DNA of 58,691 bases from JBDTNQ01 sp039933635 (GTDB taxonomy: Bacteria > Acidobacteriota > Vicinamibacteria > Vicinamibacterales > SCN-69-37): positions 1-58,691 of the forward strand of contig JBDTNQ010000011.1 of assembly GCA_039933635.1 (NCBI GenBank), in the 5' to 3' direction. The position numbers were made by a program, and so were the translations under genes. The first letter of the stretch is position 1. Each line of letters starts with the position of its first letter. Of the stretch, positions 45,761 through 52,721 are shown one piece after another. The notes below the pieces were generated by a model. The model was not told the origin of the DNA, made no database searches, and was given only the letters and a program-made list of their open reading frames with translations.

Positions 45761-45789
45761 GACACCCGGAGCGTGTGAACTCCGGTGTC
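45761..45789. repeat. Imperfect inverted repeat at mrfB stop
   Basis: GACACCCGGA (45761-45770) and TCCGGTGTC (45781-45789) can form a 9-bp stem with one bulged base around GCGTGTGAAC. No T-run follows. It sits directly after the mrfB stop and could be a degraded family A element or a weak terminator. Confidence 0.5.
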
Positions 45790-45802
45790 GTGAACGGGGA
45801 CG

Positions 45803-45826
45803 GCCCCGGACCTGAAGGCCCGGGGC
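45803..45826. repeat. Family B palindrome, TGAA orientation
   Basis: Arm GCCCCGGACC, loop TGAA, right arm GGCCCGGGGC with one mismatch. The 3-prime flank TCCA matches the other copies. It lies between mrfB and the rpmE stop, and forms an inverted pair with 46263-46286 around rpmE. Confidence 0.78.
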
Positions 45827-45840
45827 TCCAACCCGACGAT

Positions 45841-46128
45841 CTACGCGCTGGCGGACGAGCCCTTCTTCGGGGCCTTGGCAGCCTTCGCGGCCTTCTCGGT
45901 CTTGGCGGCTTCCTTGCGGGTGGCCGCGCTCTGGGCGCCGAACCGCTTGGTGAACCGTTCGACGCGGCCTTCCGTGTCGATCAGCTTCTGGCGGCCGGTG
46001 AAGAACGGGTGGCACATGTTGCAGATTTCAAGATGGAGTTCCGGCTTGGTGGACTTCGTCTTGAACGTGTTGCCGCACGCGCACCGCGCTTCGACTACCT
46101 GATACTTGGGATGAATGCCGGGCTTCAC
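45841..46128 (-). CDS. rpmE: 50S ribosomal protein L31, zinc-binding form with extended C-terminus
   Basis: 95-residue protein of the large ribosomal subunit. MKPGIHPKYQVVEARCACGN starts at 46128. The Cys16/Cys18 pair and Cys37/Cys40 (ICNMCHPFFTGRQ) make this a C+ zinc-holding L31. The body ends near residue 70; the remainder is an Ala/Lys-rich tail (EAAKTEKAAKAAKAPKKGSS), longer than in E. coli L31 (70 residues), perhaps contacting rRNA. It is a stand-alone gene between two inverted family B repeats. Confidence 0.95.
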   Translation of the reverse strand: MKPGIHPKYQVVEARCACGNTFKTKSTKPELHLEICNMCHPFFTGRQKLIDTEGRVERFTKRFGAQSAATRKEAAKTEKAAKAAKAPKKGSSASA

Positions 46129-46262
46129 AGCGAGCTCCTTGGCTAGATGGCCAAACAGTAATTATAGCCAAGTCGGCAGCGAACCCAAAGACCAATACTT
46201 GGCCGAGCCCCGGAGACCTGGTGTCGAACCCTGCTCTCCGGTGGGGCCCTCGCTCTCATGGA

Positions 46263-46286
46263 GCCCTGGACCTTCAGGTCCAGGGC
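46263..46286. repeat. Family B palindrome, TTCA orientation
   Basis: Perfect arm GCCCTGGACC, loop TTCA and complementary arm, preceded by ATGGA as in the copy at 26025-26048. It is located between the rpmE start and the aldo/keto reductase stop, at the 3-prime end of the latter. Confidence 0.82.
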
Positions 46287-46315
46287 AGCCGCGTAAACGC
46301 CCAGCCGACATTCAG

Positions 46316-47281
46316 TTACGGGACGAAGTAGGTGCGCACCCAGCGGTGCTTCCGCAGGCGGCCCAAAAGATCCGCGGGGAGCGGCTTCCCATCGGACACG
46401 CCCAGGTTAGCCTCGACGTTCTTCACACGCCGCATGCCGGGGATGATCGTGCAGACGTCCGGGTTCGCCAGGATGAACCGCAGGGCCAGCTCCGGCATGG
46501 TCATCCCGGGCGGCACGTCCGGCTTCAGCGCGTCGACACGGTCGAGAATGTCGGCGAGCTTGTCCGGCGGGAAGTACAGATTCCGCCAGTCGCCGGCCGG
46601 CCACGTCATGTCGCGGGTCATGGTGCCCGTGAGGCTGCCCTCGTCGAACGGGACACGCGCGATGACCGCGATGCCGAGCTCTCGGCACATCGGGATCAGT
46701 TCGTCTTCGGGGTTCTGATCGAAGATGTTGTAGACCACCTGCACGCTGTCCACGAGGTTCGTGCGCAGCGCCTTCAGGATGTTCGTCGGCTCCCACCGGT
46801 TGACGCTGATGCCGAAGCCCCGAATGAGCCGCTGACTTTTCAGGTCATCCACGGCGCGGTGCCAGCGCTCGTCACCGGCCCACTCGTCGGTCCAGACGTG
46901 GAACTGCTGCAGATCGAGTTGCTCGACGCCGAGGTTCTTCAGGCTGGTCTCGGTGGCCTCGCGCACGTAGTCGGCCGGAAACACGTCCTCGAGCTTGTAG
47001 TCGGGCAGGGCAGGCCACTTGCGATTCTTCGGCGGGATCTTGGTGGCGACGACGAGCGGCGTGTCGTGATGGCGTTTGAGCACCTCGCCGAGGATCTGCT
47101 CGCTCTTGCCGTCGCCGTACGCCAGCGCCGTGTCGAAGAACGTGCACCCCAGCGCGATCGATCGCTCGATGGCCTGGATCGACTCGTCGTCATTCGACCC
47201 GGTCCATCCTCCAACACCCCAGAGACCGTAGCCGACTTCCGACACAGGCCAACCCAGACGACCGAAAGGACGTGAATGCAT
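46316..47281 (-). CDS. Aldo/keto reductase
   Basis: 321-residue TIM-barrel NADPH-dependent oxidoreductase. The catalytic tetrad can be placed: Asp and Tyr in FFDTALAYGDGKSE, Lys in VVATKIPP and His in LQQFHVWTD. The cofactor site is MTMPELALRFILANPDVCTI with PGMRRVKNVEANL. The start at 47281 (MHSRPFGRLGWPVSEVGYGL) is family-like, while the 56 residues upstream include a translated G/C heptamer repeat. It probably reduces small aldehydes or sugars; the substrate is unknown. Confidence 0.9.
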   Translation of the reverse strand: MHSRPFGRLGWPVSEVGYGLWGVGGWTGSNDDESIQAIERSIALGCTFFDTALAYGDGKSEQILGEVLKRHHDTPLVVATKIPPKNRKWPALPDYKLEDVFPADYVREATETSLKNLGVEQLDLQQFHVWTDEWAGDERWHRAVDDLKSQRLIRGFGISVNRWEPTNILKALRTNLVDSVQVVYNIFDQNPEDELIPMCRELGIAVIARVPFDEGSLTGTMTRDMTWPAGDWRNLYFPPDKLADILDRVDALKPDVPPGMTMPELALRFILANPDVCTIIPGMRRVKNVEANLGVSDGKPLPADLLGRLRKHRWVRTYFVP

Positions 47282-47304
47282 GGGGAGCAATTTTAGTCGG
47301 TTCA

Positions 47305-47328
47305 GGGTTCTGGGTGCTGGGTTCCGGG
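47305..47328. repeat. Heptamer-like GGGTTCT run with G-quadruplex spacing
   Basis: Four GGG runs separated by three 4-nt loops (TTCT, TGCT, TTCC) on the plus strand, matching G3-N4 x4. Read on the minus strand this is a degenerate AGAACCC repeat in the leader of the aldo/keto reductase gene, similar to the repeat at 35217-35238 before the SDR gene. Confidence 0.6.
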
Positions 47329-47382
47329 TGAGCGGGACTCTTGCCGTCTGCGTATCGCCGAAATTTCCGCGGCGCGACGGGC

Positions 47383-47416
47383 CGATCTTCATGCCACGAC
47401 CCGTTCGATCTTCATG
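47383..47416. repeat. Direct repeat CGATCTTCATG
   Basis: The 11-mer CGATCTTCATG occurs at 47383-47393 and 47406-47416, with a period of 23 bases, upstream of the toxin-antitoxin promoter. A repeat on about two helical turns would suit a dimeric regulator, but it could be an old duplication. Confidence 0.45.
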
Positions 47417-47442
47417 ACGTACGGTCCGGTGGGTCGCTCGTC

Positions 47443-47471
47443 TTGACATGCTCAGAATAAGGTCATAAATT
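47443..47471 (+). promoter_or_regulatory. Sigma-70 promoter of the toxin-antitoxin pair
   Basis: TTGACA (47443-47448), a 17-base spacer and TAAATT (47466-47471; four of six -10 matches). The expected transcript start falls at about 47478-47479, next to the antitoxin ATG, so the mRNA would be leaderless or almost so unless a later start codon is used. Confidence 0.65.
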
Positions 47472-47478
47472 CGTGACC
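47461..47478. promoter_or_regulatory. Inverted repeat overlapping the -10 box, candidate antitoxin operator
   Basis: GGTCA (47461-47465) and TGACC (47474-47478) form a perfect inverted repeat with an 8-base centre spanning the -10 box. Phd-type antitoxins bind such short palindromes over their own promoter, alone or with the toxin. The fit to this protein is inferred. Confidence 0.5.
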
Positions 47479-47721
47479 ATGAATGTCAAGTCGGTCAAGA
47501 AACCAATCCGCCAGATGGCGGCGGGCCGGTTCAAGGCGGAATGTCTCGCCGTGCTCGATCGCGTGGCTGACGCCCACGAGGTCTACGTCGTGACCAAGCG
47601 CGGCCGGCCCGTGGCGCAGATCTCGCCGATCATCGAGACGGCCCCGCCGCTGGCCGGCAGCGTCACGGTGCTCGGCGACATCCTGGCTCCTGTTCTCGGC
47701 GCGTGGGATGCGGATCGGTGA
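47479..47721 (+). CDS. Phd/YefM-type antitoxin
   Basis: 80-residue antitoxin. The core QMAAGRFKAECLAVLDRVAD and EVYVVTKRGRPVAQISPI is the Phd/YefM DNA-binding fold; the C-terminal PLAGSVTVLGDILAPVLG would wrap the toxin. Start ATG 47479 is used; GTG 47473 is two codons upstream and would overlap the operator repeat. It ends with a four-base GTGA overlap with the PIN toxin gene, as in coupled toxin-antitoxin pairs. Confidence 0.87.
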   Translation: MNVKSVKKPIRQMAAGRFKAECLAVLDRVADAHEVYVVTKRGRPVAQISPIIETAPPLAGSVTVLGDILAPVLGAWDADR

Positions 47722-48104
47722 TCGTGCTCGACACGCACGCCTGGCTGTGGTGGGTGAGCGCACCGGCGAGTCTCGGCCGCGCCGCCCGGAAGGAACTCGA
47801 TCGCGCAAGACACATCGGCGTGCCAGCCATCTGCTGTCTCGAGGTGTCCATGCTGGTCGCCAAGGAGCGCATCAGACTCGATCGGCCAACGCTGAAGTGG
47901 ATGGAGGATGCCCTGCTCGAACCGGGCATCGACCTGCTGCCCCTGACGCCGGCCGTCGCGGCAAAAGCCGTCGATCTCGGTCCTGACTTTCCCGGCGATC
48001 CGGCCGACCGGCTGATCGCCGCCACGGCCATCGTCCAGTCCGCGACGCTCGTCACAAAGGATGCCCGTATCGCCGCATCACGCGTCGTCCGAACGATCTG
48101 GTGA
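47718..48104 (+). CDS. PIN-domain toxin (VapC-like ribonuclease)
   Basis: 128-residue PIN-domain RNase. Acidic site residues: Asp5 (VLDTHAW), Glu42 (LEVSML), Asp94/Asp97 (DPADRLIAATA) and Asp115 (VTKDARI), the full metal-binding set. GTG 47718 overlaps the antitoxin stop. Toxins of this group (with Phd-type antitoxins) cut RNA when the antitoxin is lost; the RNA target is not predictable. An upstream GTG at 47703 is possible but less likely. Confidence 0.88.
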   Translation: MIVLDTHAWLWWVSAPASLGRAARKELDRARHIGVPAICCLEVSMLVAKERIRLDRPTLKWMEDALLEPGIDLLPLTPAVAAKAVDLGPDFPGDPADRLIAATAIVQSATLVTKDARIAASRVVRTIW

Positions 48105-48158
48105 GTCTGCGTGAAGCTGCCGTGCCGGCCGCGGCCTGCTATCATCCGTGCCATTCCC

Positions 48159-49769
48159 ATGAAGCGGCGCGTGCTCCTCGCCTGCCTCGCCGTCCTTGCA
48201 CTCTCGGCCTTCGTGCCGCAGGTCACGGAGTCTGTCGATCTCGTCGCGCTGGCGAAGATCCGTGATGAGGGACTCAACCGCTCGCAGGTCATGGACACGG
48301 CGTTCTGGCTGACGGATCGCTACGGTCCGCGGCTGAACGGCTCGCCCGAGTTTGAAGAAGCCGGGGATTGGACCGTGCGCCGACTCCAGCAGTGGGGCCT
48401 CGAGGGCGTGCGCAAGGAGCGCTTTTCGGCTGGGCGCGGCTGGTCGCTTCGGAATTTTCACGCGACGATGACAACGCCGAGGGTGATGCCGATCATCGGC
48501 GTGCCGATCGCCTGGACGCCCGGGACGGCCGGCACGGTGGTCGCGGAAGTGGTCAGGCCCGTCATCACCAATGCGACCGATGCCGCCCGGTGGCGCGGGC
48601 GGCTGCGCGGCAAGATTGTCCTCATGCAGCCGGCCCGCGCGGTCCGCATGCTCGAGTACGGCGACGGCATGGTCGTCCGCTACAACGACCAGGACGGCAA
48701 ATGGCGCAGCGAAGCACTGACGCCGCCCACACCACGAGTCGCGAGCGCTGGTGATGCGAGGAGAGGCGGCGGCACGTCGACGCCCCCGCCACCGCGCTTC
48801 GATGTCGTGCGGTTCTACAAGTCCGAGGGCGTGGTGGCGCTGTTCGACAGAGGCCCGTCCGGCGATCTGTTTCCGGCGGGCAGCGATTTGAGCTGGGTGC
48901 AGCAACACCCTGATGGGGGAACCGTCTTCGTCGAGCGCGGCGGGTCGCCGTTTGCAAATCCAGCGGACGGCATCCCCGAGGTGACCCTGGCGGTCGAGCA
49001 CTACAACCGCATGGTGCGGCTGCTCGATCACCAGATTCCCGTTTCGGTGGAACTGAACGTGCAGGTGGCGTTCAGCGCCGAGACGCCCGCGCTCCCTCGC
49101 GGCTTCAACATCGTGGCCGAGTTGCGCGGGACCGACAAAGCCGATGAAGTCGTACTGCTGGGCGCGCATTTCGATTCCTGGAATGCCGGGACCGGCGCCA
49201 CCGATAACGCCACCGGCGTGGCGGCCATGATGGACGCGATGCGGATCCTGAAGACGATTGGCCGTCGCCCGCGGCGAACAATCCGGATCGGTCTCTGGGG
49301 CAACGAAGAGGGCGGACTCCTGGGGTCCGCCAGCTATGCGCGCACACACCTGGGCACCCTCGATGCGCCGCTTCCGGAGGCGGCGAAGATGGCCGCCTAC
49401 TTCAACCTCGACAACGGCACGGGACCCATTCGCGGTGTGTGGATGGAGGGCAACACGAGCGTGAAGCCGATCTTCGACGCATGGAGCACGCCGCTCAAGG
49501 ATCTTGGCGTCGACATCATGAGCCCGCGCGTCGTGCCCTCGACTGACCACATCTCGTTCCGTGGTCTCGGTGTGCCCGCGTTCCAGTTCGTGCAGGAGCG
49601 TTACGAGTACAATTCACGCACGCACCACTCGAACATGGACCTCTACGACCGCATTCAGCCCGATGATGTGAAACAGGCCGCCACGGTGGCGGCGACGTTC
49701 GCCTGGCTCGCCGCAATCAGGGACGAACCGCTGCCGCGTTCGCCGATCGCCGGCCGGAACGGGCGCTGA
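48159..49769 (+). CDS. M28-family metallopeptidase, secreted
   Basis: 536-residue zinc aminopeptidase/carboxypeptidase-like enzyme with a signal peptide (MKRRVLLACLAVLALSAFVP) and a PA-like insert before the catalytic domain. Zinc ligands: His/Asp in LLGAHFDSW, Asp in TGATDNATG, the Glu-Glu pair in GNEEGG, Asp in NLDNGTG and His in STDHISF. ATG 48159 is used because the signal peptide begins there; an earlier frame start lacks it. It is likely a periplasmic or secreted exopeptidase for scavenging peptides. It has an unusual Gly/Pro-rich insertion near residues 195-210. Confidence 0.88.
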   Translation: MKRRVLLACLAVLALSAFVPQVTESVDLVALAKIRDEGLNRSQVMDTAFWLTDRYGPRLNGSPEFEEAGDWTVRRLQQWGLEGVRKERFSAGRGWSLRNFHATMTTPRVMPIIGVPIAWTPGTAGTVVAEVVRPVITNATDAARWRGRLRGKIVLMQPARAVRMLEYGDGMVVRYNDQDGKWRSEALTPPTPRVASAGDARRGGGTSTPPPPRFDVVRFYKSEGVVALFDRGPSGDLFPAGSDLSWVQQHPDGGTVFVERGGSPFANPADGIPEVTLAVEHYNRMVRLLDHQIPVSVELNVQVAFSAETPALPRGFNIVAELRGTDKADEVVLLGAHFDSWNAGTGATDNATGVAAMMDAMRILKTIGRRPRRTIRIGLWGNEEGGLLGSASYARTHLGTLDAPLPEAAKMAAYFNLDNGTGPIRGVWMEGNTSVKPIFDAWSTPLKDLGVDIMSPRVVPSTDHISFRGLGVPAFQFVQERYEYNSRTHHSNMDLYDRIQPDDVKQAATVAATFAWLAAIRDEPLPRSPIAGRNGR

Positions 49770-49770
49770 C

Positions 49771-50202
49771 GTGCCGCCACGCCAGGTCTGGCTGTTTCAA
49801 CTCGGTTGCTGGGTGGCCTTTGCAACTGCCATCGCGCACCTCGTGGAGCACATCTCGGGGCTCAACGCCCTGGCGCCAGAGACCGTCGCCAACATCAACA
49901 CCCTGCGCGCCACCTACGTCATCCTGATACCCGGTCTCCATCAGCCCACGTTTCTCGGCGTGCTCAACGGGTTCAGCCTGAGTCTCTCGCTTCTCGTGGC
50001 GACGATGGGTGCCGTGGGCCTGGTCGTGCTGAAGTATGGCGAGGATCAGCCGCTGCTGTTGCGCGGCGTGGCCCGCGCGCTCGCCATCGGCACCGGGATG
50101 CTGCTGGCGCTCTCGATTGAAGGCTTCTTCAGCCTGCAGACGTTCTTCATGGCGACGATGGCGCTGTGCTTCGCGTTGTCGGCCGTGTCTCAGGAGGCCT
50201 GA
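49771..50202 (+). CDS. Small four-helix membrane protein of unknown function
   Basis: 143-residue protein with four hydrophobic stretches (about residues 5-25, 60-80, 100-115 and 120-140). The loop between the first two has a conserved-looking ISGLNALAPETVANINTLRA and HQPTFLGVLNGFSLS. GTG 49771 is one base after the peptidase stop, so co-transcription is likely. I do not recognise the family. It converges on the DUF2339 gene 11 bases away. Confidence 0.7.
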   Translation: MPPRQVWLFQLGCWVAFATAIAHLVEHISGLNALAPETVANINTLRATYVILIPGLHQPTFLGVLNGFSLSLSLLVATMGAVGLVVLKYGEDQPLLLRGVARALAIGTGMLLALSIEGFFSLQTFFMATMALCFALSAVSQEA

Positions 50203-50213
50203 CGCCGCAGGCG

Positions 50214-52703
50214 CTAGAGCAGTTTCTGAAGCTGCTCCTTGTATTTCGTGTACGTCCACGACACGCCCAGCAGCACCAGCCCCAGCACGACAAACGACAT
50301 GATCCGGCCGAGCGCTTCGAGCTCGCGCAGGTCGTAGACGAACAGCTTCAGGATGCACAGGAAGAGCAGCGCCAGGCCACTCAGCCGCAGGACTCGCTCG
50401 CGGATGAGGAATCCCACGACTAAGAGGACGATGCCCTCGAGTCCCCACGACATCGTGATCAAGTTTGCCGACAACCGATCGGCCAGCAGCACGGTCAACA
50501 GCAGCGTCGCCGAGACGATGACGGTGATTCGAGCGGCGCGATCGAACGCGGCGCTGGTGGCGCCGGACGCGAGACCGCGGCGGACGCCATTGCGGCTGAC
50601 CAGGCCCGTTGCGAACAGCGCGCCGATCGCCACGCCCGCCCAGACCGTCGACGCCGAAGCGTCCCAGGCAATCGCCGACAGCGCCCGTAGCGTTGCGGCC
50701 GCGGCGAGGGCATAGGCCTGCCAGCGCGCCCCGGCGATCCGCCGCCATTCACCAAACGTCGCCAGGCATGCCGCCGTGATCGCCCATGTGCCGCCAAGAG
50801 AAGGTCGGGGCACGACGCGCCATTCGAACGCTGCGAGAAGCGCCACGCTTGCGGTGCCGGCTTCAATGGCGACGAGCTGCCGTTCTGAGTTCGACATGAC
50901 CGAGCGATGCCGAGCGGCCCACCACCCGAACGCGTAGGCCACTGTCACCGCGGCGAGGAGGATGGGCCATGCCGCTTCCGTGGAGGACGAGCGGTTCTCC
51001 GGGAGGACGAGAAAGACACCGCGAACGCCGACGAACAGCACGACGTACGACTGGTAACGATATGCCGCGGCCGGGCGCGTGCCGGCGATCAGCAGGCCGA
51101 GCGCGAAGACCATGGCCACGAGGCCGCTGTAGTCGGACGGCACATCGCGCGTGATGATCAGACAGACGAGAACGCTCGCCACCCAGGTGTACGAGCGTTC
51201 AGGGAGATCGGCGACGATGCCGCGGCGCCGGAGCAGCTCGTCGTTCGCGTACCAGCACGCGGCGACGAGAGCGATCCAGGGAGTCCACGTGGACATGGGC
51301 CAGGGCCAGTCCATCTGCGCAGGGAGAACGGCGAGCGAAGCCGCCAGGGCCTGGAACGTCACCAGTGAGGTGACGGCCATTCCGACACGCCGGATCTGCC
51401 GATCACCGATCGCGAGAGCCGACACGAACAGCAACTGCGTTTCGAGAAGCAGACCGATCATGAGGCGTGGCCCCTCGAACCGGAGCCCAATTGCCCACGC
51501 CATCAACGCTGCCGATAGGGCCAGGGCCGCGTGCGACGTGTCGAACGGGCGGTTCGACACATCGGCCTGCGACGACGCGCGCCGCAGGCGCGCACGGACG
51601 ACCGCGGCCGCGAGATAGCAGAGCGCCGCACCTGCCACGACGAGGGGGCCGCGGCGCTGATCGTCGAACGGCTCCAGGAGGAGCAGACATCCGATCGATC
51701 CAATGGCGTTCGCGCCGAACAGCGATGTGATGCGTGAGCCGCCGTCTGCGGGACGGTCCCTCGCCGTGATGATGTCGGCGACTTCGAAGGTGAGCCAGTA
51801 AGTTCCCAGCAACACATATCTGAGCGACGCCTGGAGATCGAGCGCGGCCACGCCCGAAGCACGGAGTGCGAACAGGATGTACGTGGTGCCCAGGCCCAGC
51901 AGCGACAAGCCAGACCAGCCGAAGCGCTGCGAGACGACGAGCAGAGACACGGCCAGGGGAAGGGCCGCGATCAGCGAGAACGTCGACAGCGGCGTCAATC
52001 CGAGCGGCACGCTTGCGGCGAGGTACGCGAGGGACGTGATGATCTGCGACCGATATCGCAGCGAGTGCCAGACCATGGCGCTCGCAACGGCCAGCAGCAG
52101 CAGCGTGGCGACGAGGTCGCTGTCGATGACACGCGCGGCCGGCAGCGCCCGCATCGCGAACGTCGTCACGTAGATGCCCGCCCAGCCTCCGGCCACGAGT
52201 CCGTGGCCATACGCGCGATCGGCGAGACGCCGCTCGATCGCCATGCCGGCCGCGAGCATCGTCGTCCCGATCCCGAACCCCATGGCGACACGTCCAAGTG
52301 GACCCACGTGGGCCATCGAGTAACCGAGCAGGAGCGCCAGACCGGTGACGAAGATCAGGACGCCAGCCTTGTTCAGCCAGCTCGATCCGACGACCACCTC
52401 CCAGCCTTGTGCCGCCTCAGATCGGCCGACCGCTGGCGGGCTGGCAGACGGCGCTGGTGATTCGACTGCGGGGGCTGCGACGGCGGGCGTCGGTTCGGTG
52501 ATGAGGCTAGGCGGTGGCGGTATTGGCGGCGGAGCGACAGTTGGTGCGGCAGTCGGCGCGGCCGTCGCCACGGCGCCCAGGGCGTCACCGCGGCGCGCGA
52601 GCGATGCCTCGAGCCGGTCGATCCGGCGCCGAAGAGTGACCGTGCGGCGCCAGAGTAGGATCACGCCCACACTGAGCAGCAGCGAGATCATGGCCTCATC
52701 CAT
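50214..52703 (-). CDS. DUF2339 family polytopic membrane protein
   Basis: 829-residue protein. A single N-terminal helix and basic helical segment (TLRRRIDRLEASLARRG) are followed by an Ala/Pro-rich spacer (about 45-90) and then roughly twenty or more membrane helices. The first block WEVVVGSSWLNKAGVLIFVT is the signature of DUF2339 proteins. Function is unknown; these proteins are widespread in Gram-negatives and are thought to be inner-membrane. It probably shares a transcript with the acyl ligase upstream (18-base gap). Confidence 0.85.
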   Translation of the reverse strand: MDEAMISLLLSVGVILLWRRTVTLRRRIDRLEASLARRGDALGAVATAAPTAAPTVAPPPIPPPPSLITEPTPAVAAPAVESPAPSASPPAVGRSEAAQGWEVVVGSSWLNKAGVLIFVTGLALLLGYSMAHVGPLGRVAMGFGIGTTMLAAGMAIERRLADRAYGHGLVAGGWAGIYVTTFAMRALPAARVIDSDLVATLLLLAVASAMVWHSLRYRSQIITSLAYLAASVPLGLTPLSTFSLIAALPLAVSLLVVSQRFGWSGLSLLGLGTTYILFALRASGVAALDLQASLRYVLLGTYWLTFEVADIITARDRPADGGSRITSLFGANAIGSIGCLLLLEPFDDQRRGPLVVAGAALCYLAAAVVRARLRRASSQADVSNRPFDTSHAALALSAALMAWAIGLRFEGPRLMIGLLLETQLLFVSALAIGDRQIRRVGMAVTSLVTFQALAASLAVLPAQMDWPWPMSTWTPWIALVAACWYANDELLRRRGIVADLPERSYTWVASVLVCLIITRDVPSDYSGLVAMVFALGLLIAGTRPAAAYRYQSYVVLFVGVRGVFLVLPENRSSSTEAAWPILLAAVTVAYAFGWWAARHRSVMSNSERQLVAIEAGTASVALLAAFEWRVVPRPSLGGTWAITAACLATFGEWRRIAGARWQAYALAAAATLRALSAIAWDASASTVWAGVAIGALFATGLVSRNGVRRGLASGATSAAFDRAARITVIVSATLLLTVLLADRLSANLITMSWGLEGIVLLVVGFLIRERVLRLSGLALLFLCILKLFVYDLRELEALGRIMSFVVLGLVLLGVSWTYTKYKEQLQKLL

Positions 52704-52721
52704 TCGACCGTCGTGAGGTGT

